DNA from: Actinomycetota bacterium
GTDB taxonomy: Bacteria > Actinomycetota > Actinomycetes > S36-B12
Direction: 5' to 3'
NCBI GenBank assembly: GCA_027729805.1
Contig: JAQCEO010000012.1
Span: 1 to 41,561, forward strand
Length of the DNA: 41,561 bases
A model generated the notes under the pieces. It ran no database searches. It was not told the DNA's origin and saw nothing but the letters and a program-made list of their open reading frames with translations. The position numbers and the translations under genes were made by a program. Of this stretch, positions 17,578-24,655 are shown piece after piece; position 1 is the first letter of the stretch; each line of letters opens with the position of its first letter.

Positions 17578-19425
17578 ATGGCTAACCGGGTGCGGTCTTG
17601 GATTCTGGCCCTCGTGGTGTTTGCCCTGCTGTCAGGTAATTCGGCGAGCGGTCTAGCCCAGGCGCGTCCTGCATCGGCTGAAAGAAAAGTTGGGTCCATC
17701 ACCCTCACCCGCTGCGATGAAGTCGTAGTAGCGGTCGCAAAAGCCTGGTGCGGGAGCCTGCCTCGGCCCTGGGATCCCAAGGATGCGGCCCTAGGTTATT
17801 TCGACTTGGTCTTTGCCTTGGTGCTGCCGGTGGCGGGGGGGTTAACGCAGCCGGCGGTGGTAGGCATTGAGGGTGGCCCGGGTTATGGCGCGGTGGGCTC
17901 GGGGCAGTCTTATGCGCAGATGCTGGGGCCGTTGCTGGCAAATCGAGCATTATTGGTCGTCGACCAGCGCGGCACCGGGGGGTCCAGTCCGGTCGATTGT
18001 GGTCCCGATGAATCGGTAGCTGCCTGCGCAAGGTCACTCGGTGAACGCTTCGACCTTTACGGAACCGAATTGGTGGCCCAAGACTTAAGTGCGCTGATTA
18101 CCGCCCTAGATCTGGGCAAGGTGGATGTCTACGGTGATTCGTACGGCACCTTTGTCGCTCAAGTATTTGCCAGCCACCACCCGGAGTTGGTGCACAGTTT
18201 GGTACTTGATGGTGCATATCCGGTTACCGGCGAAACAGCGTGGTATCCAACCCAAGGCCCTGCAATGCGCAATGCGTACACCGTGGTTTGTGAGCGCACA
18301 AAAGGCTGCGGCGCGGATAACACCGGTACCATGGAGCTACTCACGCGAATGCTGGAAAAAGTACGTAGGCGTCAAATTTCAGTCGTAGCGCCAGGGGCCG
18401 ACAATAAAATGCACCGGGTCCGTTTGAATCCGCAGAATCTAAACGACGTTGTCTTCGGTGGCACTTACGGCCCAACCATCTACCGGGAATTAAATGCGGC
18501 ACTTGGCGCTGCACTAGGTGGGGACCCCCTACCGCTCGGCCGGCTGGTCGCCGAATCCCAGGTCAAGATCGTTGGTGAGCCGGTTTCGGTATACAGCCCC
18601 GGACTAAATATCGCTGTTTCCTGCCATGACTACCCCCAACTCTTCGAGATGGCCGAGCCAAAGGCGGTTCGAAAAACCCAATATGGTGCAGCGGTCGCGG
18701 CGCAAATCCGGGCCGATCCCGACCTGTACGGACCATTTCGAATCAGGGAGTATTTGGCTTCGGATTTTGGCACCCAGTCACTATGTCTAACTTGGCCGGT
18801 CGCCACCCGTGACCCATGGAAAATTCCAGGTCCGCCTAGCGGCACCTATCCAGATGTCCCAACACTTGTTTTATCCGGTGAGTTAGACACCATCACCACG
18901 GCAGCCGAGGGCGAGCTGGTGGCTAGGCAGTTCGTGCGAGCCAGGCATGTCATTGTGGCCAACTCAACACATGTAACGGCAATGGACGATGTAAACAAAT
19001 GCGCATCCGCGCTAGTCCGAGAATTCTTCAGCGACCAAGATGCCGTACTTGCAGGTTCAGGTGGGCGGTGTGCTGCGACCATCCCCCCAATTGTCGCCGT
19101 GCTCGGTTATCCGATACGGATCAAAAACCTGAGCGCTGGCATAACTCAGACGGCACTAGACGCGATTGATAGATACCTGCAGGCAGCTCGATATCGGGGC
19201 TTGGGCCTGCGCGGGGGCTCGTGGTCGGCGCGGGGCTGGAACCGGATTGTTATCGAATTGGACGAGTATCGGCTGTACGACAACCTTCCGGTAAGTGGCA
19301 GTGTCCGCTGGAATTACGACACCGGTGCGGTGCGTGTGCGAGCACGGGCTGACGATCGCAATTGGGTGGGTCGCTGGAATATGTACCAGGCCGACGCGAT
19401 TGCGCAAGTACGGGAATTACCCTGA
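17578..19425 (+). CDS. Secreted S33-family alpha/beta hydrolase (tripeptidyl aminopeptidase/proline iminopeptidase-like)
   Basis: An exported serine peptidase of 615 residues. A signal peptide is visible (NRVRSWILALVVFALLSG, likely cut near ASGLAQA). The oxyanion segment GGPGYG and DQRGTGGS precede the nucleophile elbow GDSYGT (Ser188); the other triad members are Asp437 in SGELDTIT and His465 in ANSTHVTAM, the latter within a TAP-like C-terminal lobe. About 130 further residues after the TAP-like part (from about 485) are not explained and may form an extra beta-rich domain. It probably trims peptides outside the cell. It stands alone after nusB, with a CATACT 6 bases upstream of ATG 17578, and faces the minus-strand tRNA. 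Confidence 0.85.
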   Translation: MANRVRSWILALVVFALLSGNSASGLAQARPASAERKVGSITLTRCDEVVVAVAKAWCGSLPRPWDPKDAALGYFDLVFALVLPVAGGLTQPAVVGIEGGPGYGAVGSGQSYAQMLGPLLANRALLVVDQRGTGGSSPVDCGPDESVAACARSLGERFDLYGTELVAQDLSALITALDLGKVDVYGDSYGTFVAQVFASHHPELVHSLVLDGAYPVTGETAWYPTQGPAMRNAYTVVCERTKGCGADNTGTMELLTRMLEKVRRRQISVVAPGADNKMHRVRLNPQNLNDVVFGGTYGPTIYRELNAALGAALGGDPLPLGRLVAESQVKIVGEPVSVYSPGLNIAVSCHDYPQLFEMAEPKAVRKTQYGAAVAAQIRADPDLYGPFRIREYLASDFGTQSLCLTWPVATRDPWKIPGPPSGTYPDVPTLVLSGELDTITTAAEGELVARQFVRARHVIVANSTHVTAMDDVNKCASALVREFFSDQDAVLAGSGGRCAATIPPIVAVLGYPIRIKNLSAGITQTALDAIDRYLQAARYRGLGLRGGSWSARGWNRIVIELDEYRLYDNLPVSGSVRWNYDTGAVRVRARADDRNWVGRWNMYQADAIAQVRELP

Positions 19426-19432
19426 TTTGATA

Positions 19433-19450
19433 CCGCGCTGGTCAGCGCGG
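19433..19450. terminator. Perfect hairpin between peptidase gene and tRNA
   Basis: CCGCGCTG and CAGCGCGG form a perfect 8-base inverted repeat around GT (in RNA a 7-base stem with a 4-base loop). It sits 8 bases after the peptidase stop and downstream of the tRNA on the other strand, so could end both transcripts. There is no U-run, as is common for actinobacterial terminators. Confidence 0.5.
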
Positions 19451-19509
19451 CCGCCCGCGTGTTGGTTCAGCTTTAGTCTCTAGCTCCAGCGGCAGTTTTG
19501 CTGCAGATG

Positions 19510-19583
19510 TGCCCCGGGTGAGATTTGAACTCACACTGGACCGAGTTTGAGTCGGCTCCCTCTGCCGGTTGGGGTACCGGGGC
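19510..19583 (-). tRNA. tRNA-Leu (anticodon CAA) with short variable loop
   Basis: A 74-base cloverleaf on the minus strand. Acceptor stem: 7 of 7 pairs (GCCCCGG with CCGGGGC) and discriminator A73. D-arm: 3-base CCC/GGG stem with a GG-containing loop (AACCGGCAGA), like leucine tRNAs. Anticodon arm: 5-base stem GCCGA/TCGGT (one G-U pair) with loop CTCAAAC, giving anticodon CAA, U33 and A37. Variable loop: CCAGT, only 5 bases. T-arm: GTGAG/CTCAC with loop TTCAAAT. CCA is not encoded. The anticodon specifies Leu (UUG), but bacterial tRNA-Leu normally has a long type II variable arm. It is complete and has no mismatches outside the D-stem edge, so a pseudogene is unlikely. Confidence 0.85.
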
Positions 19584-19592
19584 GCTGGGCCC

Positions 19593-19598
19593 AGAGTA
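19593..19598 (-). promoter_or_regulatory. Possible -10 (TACTCT) for the tRNA
   Basis: On the minus strand TACTCT lies 9 bases before the tRNA 5' end, which would leave a leader of only 2-3 bases for RNase P. The same hexamer precedes the thioesterase gene. Confidence 0.4.
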
Positions 19599-19631
19599 GT
19601 CGGTCGGGTAATGAGGGGGTAGCCGCGTAAC

Positions 19632-19637
19632 TAGGGT
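19632..19637 (+). promoter_or_regulatory. -10-like TAGGGT, leaderless pdtaR
   Basis: TAGGGT is followed by 6 bases (TTGACT) and ATG 19644. This supports the ATG over the in-frame TTG at 19638, which would lie inside the spacer. Confidence 0.5.
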
Positions 19638-19643
19638 TTGACT

Positions 19644-20255
19644 ATGACCAAAGCTGCCGCGCACGTGCAACCCCGCACCGTGGTGGTGGCCGAAGACGAA
19701 GCACTTATTCGGATGGACCTAGTCGAGATGCTCGGTGAGCTCGGTTATCAGGTGGTTGGTCAAGCCGGGGATGGGGAGCAGGCGGTGGTCCTGGCCCGTG
19801 ACCTGCGGCCGGATGTCGTTTTCTTGGATGTAGCTATGCCGATCCGTGATGGGTTAAGTGCGGCGCAGGAGATTGTCGCCGCTGGGTTAGCACCGGTAGT
19901 CATGGTGACCGCGTTCAGCCAGTCCGAGGTGGTTGCCAAGGCCGCCGCTGCGGGGGCACTTGGCTACCTGGTCAAACCTTTTAGCGCAAGGGATCTCACT
20001 CCGGCAATTGAGCTGGCGGTAGCTCGGTGGATGCAATTACAAGAACTGGTGGCTCAAGTCGAAAACCTACAGGAGCGGGTGGCCGCCCGCGAGATGGTCG
20101 ACCGGGCGAAAACCCGACTGCAAAGTGATCTCGGCCTGACCGAAGCCGCCGCATTCACTTGGCTTCGGCAGCAAGCGATGGACGCTCGGGTGACCCTGGC
20201 GGAGGTGGCGGCCCGGGTTCTTGATGGTAGAAAACCCACTAACTTAGATGCCTAG
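19644..20255 (+). CDS. pdtaR: ANTAR-domain response regulator (PdtaR-like)
   Basis: A phosphorylation-controlled RNA-binding antiterminator of 203 residues. The receiver domain (about 11-125) has the acidic pair in VAEDEALIR, phosphoacceptor Asp62 in VFLDVAMP, Thr89 and Lys111 in YLVKPFS. A coiled-coil linker (QLQELVAQVENLQERV) leads to the C-terminal ANTAR helices (VDRAKTRLQSDLGLTEAAAFTWLRQQAM). In mycobacteria PdtaR is controlled by the kinase PdtaS and binds twin-hairpin RNA; no kinase gene is nearby. Its place next to a branched-chain amino acid transporter and polA is typical of Actinobacteria. Confidence 0.92.
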   Translation: MTKAAAHVQPRTVVVAEDEALIRMDLVEMLGELGYQVVGQAGDGEQAVVLARDLRPDVVFLDVAMPIRDGLSAAQEIVAAGLAPVVMVTAFSQSEVVAKAAAAGALGYLVKPFSARDLTPAIELAVARWMQLQELVAQVENLQERVAAREMVDRAKTRLQSDLGLTEAAAFTWLRQQAMDARVTLAEVAARVLDGRKPTNLDA

Positions 20256-20278
20256 GTAACAGTCCGGTTACGAACCGG
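20256..20278 (+). other. Overlapping alternative hairpins directly after pdtaR
   Basis: Two mutually exclusive stems can form: GTAAC (20256-20260) with GTTAC (20267-20271) closing the hexaloop AGTCCG, or CCGGTT (20264-20269) with AACCGG (20273-20278) around a 3-base loop. The second could act as a terminator for pdtaR although no U-run follows; the first has a 6-base loop like ANTAR targets but lacks G at loop position 4. Confidence 0.35.
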
Positions 20279-20322
20279 TGACTATCTGGATCCCACGTTG
20301 GCAATCCGCATGGCGGACGAAG

Positions 20323-20328
20323 TAGGGT
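20323..20328 (+). promoter_or_regulatory. Possible promoter of the binding-protein gene (TAGGGT)
   Basis: TAGGGT with a TTGGCA at 20298-20303 (19-base spacing, longer than ideal). A start near 20335 would give a leader of about 45 bases that includes the palindrome CGGCAATTGCCG and the AAGGAG ribosome site. Confidence 0.4.
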
Positions 20329-20340
20329 GAGATTTTACGT

Positions 20341-20352
20341 CGGCAATTGCCG
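20341..20352. promoter_or_regulatory. 12-base palindrome in the binding-protein leader
   Basis: CGGCAATTGCCG is a perfect 12-base palindrome about 40 bases before the start codon and just downstream of the predicted transcription start. It is a candidate operator; the regulator is unknown. Confidence 0.35.
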
Positions 20353-20379
20353 TCAATGTTCAAGAAATCAAGGAGAAGA

Positions 20380-21714
20380 ATGAAGCGCACAATGGTCATT
20401 AAGTCGGCCGCTGTGCTGGGTGTTGTCTCACTAGGTCTTGCCGCATGCGGCGGGTCCTCGACGAGCACCGAACCCAGTGCAGCACCGGCAGCAAGTGAAG
20501 CAGCTGCGGCCCCCGAGGCCCCGGCCGCTGAGCCGGCCGCTGAGCCGGCCGCTACAGATTGCAAGAACCCCACCCTCATCACCGCCACGTTGCTTCCGGC
20601 AACGGGCAGCCTTGCGTTCCTCGGCCCACCTGAGTTCGCGGGCGTGAAGATGGCAGTCGATGAGATCAATGCCGCCGGTGGCGTCCTTGGCGCACCAATG
20701 GTGAATATCGATGGCGACTCGGGCGATACCTCGACCGATATCGCATCCCAGACGACCGACGCAGCCCTGTCACAAGGTGCCCAGGTCATCATCGGTGCCG
20801 CATCATCTGGTGTTTCGTTGACCGTAATCGACAAGATCACCTCACAGGGTGTCTTGATGATCTCGCCAGCAAACACCTCGCCGGCACTTACCACCTACGA
20901 GGACAGCGGCTTGTACTGGCGCGTTGCCCCCTCCGATGTACTGCAGGGCGCGATCCTCGCGTCAACCGCCATTGACTCAGGCATCACCAAGGCCGCGGTC
21001 ATTGCTCGCCAAGATTCTTATGGCGAGGGCTTGGAGAAGGCATTCGCCAAGAACTTCACCGAAGCCGGTGGCACCGTCACCAGCGAACTCCTCTACGACC
21101 CAGAAGCAGTCACATTCGATGCAGAGGTTGCGGAAATCAAGGCGGGTGCCCCTGAGGCCGTCGTCGTGATCGGTTTCGAAGAGTCGGTAAAGCTCCTCCA
21201 GGAAATGATCAAGCAGGGTGTTGGCCCGGCCGATCAGCAGGTCTACCTCGTTGATGGAAACATCTCGACCGAGGCCTACAAGGAGTTCCCGAAGAACACG
21301 ATGAAGGGTGTTATCGCCACTGTTCCGTCCGGCGAAGCTGATCTCACCGCGTTTAACGAGCGTCTCCTAGCGGTTGATCCTGCGCTGACCGACTACACCT
21401 ACGGCTCCCAGTCATATGACGCCGCCGTGTTGGTAGCACTTGCTGCGAATGTGGCAGGTTGTGCTGATGGCACCGCAATCGCAGCTGCGTTGGCTGATAC
21501 CGCCGGTAACGGTGGCGAAGCCTGCACCACTTACGCAGATTGCTTGGCCCTAATTCAGGCCGGCACGGACATCGATTTCAATGGTGTCACCGGACCGCTG
21601 GACTTCAACCAGTACGGCGATCCTGCATCAGCGACCATCTCGATCAATCAGTACACCTCTAACGGTGCATTTGAAGAAATCGGCAAGGTCACCGCTGTGG
21701 TACCGCTGCCGTAA
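20380..21714 (+). CDS. Branched-chain amino acid ABC transporter, substrate-binding lipoprotein
   Basis: The extracytoplasmic receptor of a LIV-type importer, 444 residues. The signal peptide KRTMVIKSAAVLGVVSLGL ends in lipobox LAAC with Cys23 as the lipid anchor. An Ala/Pro/Glu linker (about 24-55, with a 12-bp DNA repeat at 20521-20553) precedes the type 1 periplasmic-binding fold (Peripla_BP_6): ATLLPATGSLAFLG, AVDEINAAGGVLG, IIGAASSGVSL, RQDSYGEGL, then the second lobe. Four Cys near the C-terminus (VAGCADG, GEACTTYADCL) may form disulphides. ATG 20380 has AAGGAG 4-5 bases upstream. Ligand is inferred to be a branched-chain or related amino acid. It converges on the permease operon. Confidence 0.92.
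   Translation: MKRTMVIKSAAVLGVVSLGLAACGGSSTSTEPSAAPAASEAAAAPEAPAAEPAAEPAATDCKNPTLITATLLPATGSLAFLGPPEFAGVKMAVDEINAAGGVLGAPMVNIDGDSGDTSTDIASQTTDAALSQGAQVIIGAASSGVSLTVIDKITSQGVLMISPANTSPALTTYEDSGLYWRVAPSDVLQGAILASTAIDSGITKAAVIARQDSYGEGLEKAFAKNFTEAGGTVTSELLYDPEAVTFDAEVAEIKAGAPEAVVVIGFEESVKLLQEMIKQGVGPADQQVYLVDGNISTEAYKEFPKNTMKGVIATVPSGEADLTAFNERLLAVDPALTDYTYGSQSYDAAVLVALAANVAGCADGTAIAAALADTAGNGGEACTTYADCLALIQAGTDIDFNGVTGPLDFNQYGDPASATISINQYTSNGAFEEIGKVTAVVPLP
20521..20553 (+). repeat. 12-bp tandem repeat in lipoprotein linker
   Basis: CCGGCCGCTGAG occurs twice exactly and then for 9 more bases, encoding the AAEP repeat of the linker after the lipobox. Confidence 0.85.
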
Positions 21715-21745
21715 GGCGAGCAACTACGTAACTAGCTAGTAAGTC

Positions 21746-21777
21746 AGTGGGCCCTCTCCTTCGGGAGCGGGCCCACT
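21746..21777. terminator. Strong hairpin terminator after the binding-protein gene
   Basis: A 9-base stem AGTGGGCCC/GGGCCCACT continues, after one mismatch, into CTCC/GGAG closed by a TTCG tetraloop. It is 31 bases after the stop codon. It lacks a long U-run. As the symmetrical hairpin lies between convergent genes it may also end readthrough from livF. Confidence 0.85.
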
Positions 21778-21887
21778 GCTGTATTGGGTAGGCATTCAAA
21801 TGGCTGCCATTGCCGTTTTCAGGGCCGGTATGTGCAGCACCGGTGGACCGGTTGGCCCTTGGCTTGGGCTGAGTGCGGTGGGTGCCG

Positions 21888-21913
21888 GTGGCCGGTGCCA
21901 GTGGCCGGTGCCG
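21888..21913. repeat. Direct repeat in the GC-rich gap downstream of livF
   Basis: GTGGCCGGTGCC occurs twice in tandem units of 13 bases, with a related GGTGCCGG just before. It lies in the gap 21778-21922 between the terminator and the livF stop, in which I see no gene and no convincing hairpin. Confidence 0.6.
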
Positions 21914-21922
21914 AGGGCGGGG

Positions 21923-22789
21923 CTACGCCTTGGCGAGGGTGCCGAGGTACAGCTCAATAACCTTCGGGTCGTTGGCCAAGGCGGCCCCGGTGCCTGTGTA
22001 TGCGTTCTTGCCTTGGTCCAAAACGTAGCCGCGGTCAACAATCTGCAGGCAGCGCCGAGCATTTTGCTCCACGATGACAACCGTGACCCCGGAGGCGTTG
22101 ATGCCCTTTACCCGCACGAACACATCATCTTGGAGGGCCGGGCTCAGGCCCGCACTCGGCTCATCAAGGAGAAGCACACTGGGGGCCATCATGAGCGCCC
22201 GACCCATGGCGACCATCTGACGCTCGCCACCGGAGAGCGATCCGGTGCGCTGCTTGCGCCGGGTGCCAAGTGCCGGGAAAAGGTCGGTAACAGCCTCAAA
22301 ACGCTCCTTGAAGGACTTTGGGTCCTGGAAGGCGCCCATCTGCATATTTTCCTCGATGGTGAGGGAGGGGAACACATTGTTGTTCTGGGGCACGAAGCCA
22401 ACACCCCGCTTGACCAGTTGGTCGGCCCGCAAATTTGTGATGTCCTGATCCCGGAGCAGAACCGTCCCAGATGTGACATTGACCAGACCGAATAGGGCTT
22501 TTAGTAGGGTCGACTTACCGGCGCCGTTGGGGCCGATGATGCCGACAAGCTCACCTTCCTTGGCGTAGAGGTCGGAGCCGTTGAGGATATTGACGCCGGG
22601 GAAGTAGCCGGCGACGAGGTTGTCCGCCCGGATCAGGGCGCCGATGGCCTGCGAGGCGTGCTGTTGCTCAATGGTGGCCTCGTGGGCGTGGGTGGGCTGG
22701 GAGGCATCGAGATTTAGTTCCCGGGAGAACTCCTTGACATCGTCGGGGCTCCCGGTTGGCGGTAGATCGCTGGGTTCGAGGAAACTCAT
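21923..22789 (-). CDS. livF: Branched-chain amino acid ABC transporter ATPase LivF, extended N-terminus
   Basis: One of the two ATPases powering the LIV importer. The 288-residue protein has Walker A GPNGAGKSTLL, Q-loop FVPQNNNVFPSLTIEENM, signature LSGGERQM, Walker B VLLLDEPSAGL and the H-loop position replaced by Gln in VVIVEQNA, which is normal for LivF. The ABC domain begins only at about residue 52; the first 50 residues (Glu/Asp/His/Gln-rich, PSDLPPTGSPDDVKEFSREL) are not part of the usual LivF of about 235 residues. ATG 22789 overlaps the livG stop (ATGA) and has GGGAG 9 bases upstream, so the extension looks real. Confidence 0.93.
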   Translation of the reverse strand: MSFLEPSDLPPTGSPDDVKEFSRELNLDASQPTHAHEATIEQQHASQAIGALIRADNLVAGYFPGVNILNGSDLYAKEGELVGIIGPNGAGKSTLLKALFGLVNVTSGTVLLRDQDITNLRADQLVKRGVGFVPQNNNVFPSLTIEENMQMGAFQDPKSFKERFEAVTDLFPALGTRRKQRTGSLSGGERQMVAMGRALMMAPSVLLLDEPSAGLSPALQDDVFVRVKGINASGVTVVIVEQNARRCLQIVDRGYVLDQGKNAYTGTGAALANDPKVIELYLGTLAKA

Positions 22790-23676
22790 GTGGCATCTCC
22801 CGTCGTGAGCGATTGGCCAGATTCGGTCAGGGCCATTTCATGATGGGCACCGAGGTAGGCGTCAATAACCTCAGGGTTCCTCATGACGTCACCGGGTGGT
22901 CCTTCGGCAATGATCTGGCCTTGGGCCATAACGATGACCCAGTCGCTGATGTCGTGGACCATGTCCATGTCGTGCTCAATGAAGAGCACGGTGGAGCCTT
23001 CCTCTCGGATCATTTTGATGTGCTGGAGCAGGCTTTGGGTGAGTGCGGGGTTTACCCCCGCCATTGGCTCATCAAGCATGATGAGCTCCGGTTCTGACAT
23101 CAAGGCCCTGGCCATCTCTAGCAATTTACGCTGACCACCAGATAGTGAACCGGCGAAATCGGCGCGCTTGGCGTCCAGGCTAAAACGCGCCAGAAGCAGG
23201 TCAGCGCGCTTTGTGTTCATGGCTTCTTGCCCCCGCCACAGGAACGGGAATAGCGACGCCCAGAGGTGTTCACCACGTTGACCCTTGGCACCAAGGAGCA
23301 TGTTGTCAATTACCCGAAGCCGGTTCAAAGCCTTGGTGAGCTGGAAGGTGCGGACCATTCCAAGACGGGCCACCCGATAGGGGGAGAGTTTGCCCATTGA
23401 ACGCCCGTTGAAAGACCAAGTGCCCTCGTCGGGTGTATCAAAGCCGGTTAGGAGGTTGAAGAACGTAGTCTTACCCGCCCCATTTGGGCCGATCAGCGCC
23501 GTGATTGAACCGCGCTGAATTTCAACGTGGGCCACGTCGACCGCGGAGAGTCCGCCGAAGCGGCGCACGATGGAGCTGGCTAGGAGAATCGGGTCCGGCT
23601 TGGGAGCACCGGGCACGCGTGGCACGGTGGCAAGTACTGCTTGCGCCTCTTGGGCGCGTCGGCCATTAGCGGGCAT
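22786..23676 (-). CDS. livG: Branched-chain amino acid ABC transporter ATPase LivG
   Basis: The second ATPase of the LIV importer, 296 residues. It shows Walker A GPNGAGKTTFF, the LivG-type RTFQLTKALNRLRVIDNML segment, signature LSGGQRKLLEMA, Walker B LIMLDEPMAGVNP and the switch His in LFIEHDMDMV. About 30 residues precede the ABC domain (rich in Arg, Ala, Pro). ATG 23676 overlaps the end of livM by 11 bases; the stop overlaps livF by 4. The chain of overlaps indicates a single operon livH-livM-livG-livF. Confidence 0.95.
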   Translation of the reverse strand: MPANGRRAQEAQAVLATVPRVPGAPKPDPILLASSIVRRFGGLSAVDVAHVEIQRGSITALIGPNGAGKTTFFNLLTGFDTPDEGTWSFNGRSMGKLSPYRVARLGMVRTFQLTKALNRLRVIDNMLLGAKGQRGEHLWASLFPFLWRGQEAMNTKRADLLLARFSLDAKRADFAGSLSGGQRKLLEMARALMSEPELIMLDEPMAGVNPALTQSLLQHIKMIREEGSTVLFIEHDMDMVHDISDWVIVMAQGQIIAEGPPGDVMRNPEVIDAYLGAHHEMALTESGQSLTTGDAT

Positions 23677-24652
23677 CGAGAGCCAACTCCCTCTTGTCGC
23701 CGAAGATGCCTTGGGGTCGGAAGATCATTAGACCCATCAAACCCAGCCCCACCAAGATGAATCGGATCGGCCCGACATCGGTCGGGAGTAAGAAGGTGAT
23801 CCAACCGGCGGCGATCATCTGGTTCAAGAACTCCCCGACGAAAACCAGCAGGAACCAGAAGATGATGGCACCGGCAATCGGCCCGAAGACCCGTGCCGCC
23901 CCACCGAGTAAGAGAATCGTGTAGGAGAAGAACGTTACGTCAGGTACGAAGTTATCTGGCTGAACCGATTGCTTGGCGATGGCCCAAACGATGCCACCAA
24001 CCGTGCCAAGTAGGCCACCGAGGATGAGCGCCTGCATCTTGTACACATAGGCGTTCTTGCCGAGTGAAACCACAGCGTTTTCGTCCTCGCGAATACTTTT
24101 GACCACCCGGCCCCATGGACTGCGAACAAGTAGCCAAGTTCCCAAGGTGAAGATGGCGATAAGTGACCAGCCAACGGCTACCACCCAAAGATCTTGCCGG
24201 GTCCACGTAAAGAACGGCAGATCGATTTCAGCCGGGAACGGGTTTAGATCATGGAATGCTTGGCCCATTTTCCCGTTGACGCCATTGGCGCCACCGAAGG
24301 TGTCGCGCAGGGCAATTGAGCGCACCATCAATCTAATGATTTCGCTGGCGGCGATGGTGACGATGGCCAGATAGTCGGCTCGTAATCGTAGGGTGGGAAT
24401 ACCCAAAACCAGAGCAAGGACAACGGAGGCTAGTAAGCCGATGGGGATGGCCGCCCAAAGGCTCGCACCGAAGCTGATCACGAGAACGCCGACGGAGTAG
24501 GCGCCGATTGCCGCGAAAGCGACCTGCCCGAAGTTCAACAGGCCGGTATACCCGAACTGAAGGTTTAGTCCCATGGCGGCAAGGCAATAGATGATTGCCG
24601 TTACACCCAGTGCCTGGGTGATGGACTGGCCTAGTACGAAGGAGAGATCCAT
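23666..24652 (-). CDS. livM: Branched-chain amino acid ABC transporter permease LivM
   Basis: A polytopic inner-membrane permease of 328 residues with about nine or ten hydrophobic helices. Family features include GLNLQFGYTGLLNFGQVAF near the N-terminus, ADYLAIVTIAASEIIRL, the cytoplasmic ATPase-coupling loop around RSPWGRVVKSIREDENAVVSLGKN, and the closing IFRPQGIFGDKRE. ATG 24652 has GGAGAG just upstream and lies 3 bases beyond the livH stop. Confidence 0.94.
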   Translation of the reverse strand: MDLSFVLGQSITQALGVTAIIYCLAAMGLNLQFGYTGLLNFGQVAFAAIGAYSVGVLVISFGASLWAAIPIGLLASVVLALVLGIPTLRLRADYLAIVTIAASEIIRLMVRSIALRDTFGGANGVNGKMGQAFHDLNPFPAEIDLPFFTWTRQDLWVVAVGWSLIAIFTLGTWLLVRSPWGRVVKSIREDENAVVSLGKNAYVYKMQALILGGLLGTVGGIVWAIAKQSVQPDNFVPDVTFFSYTILLLGGAARVFGPIAGAIIFWFLLVFVGEFLNQMIAAGWITFLLPTDVGPIRFILVGLGLMGLMIFRPQGIFGDKRELALDAR

Positions 24653-24655
24653 CAG

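Noticed and set aside
21799-21811. AATGGC-T-GCCATT as a terminator
   Set aside because: A one-base loop cannot form a hairpin, and the strong stem at 21746-21777 already explains termination.
21800-22495. Long plus-strand open frame opposite livF
   Set aside because: It lies antisense to a clear ABC ATPase, has no recognisable domain, and its length follows from high GC.
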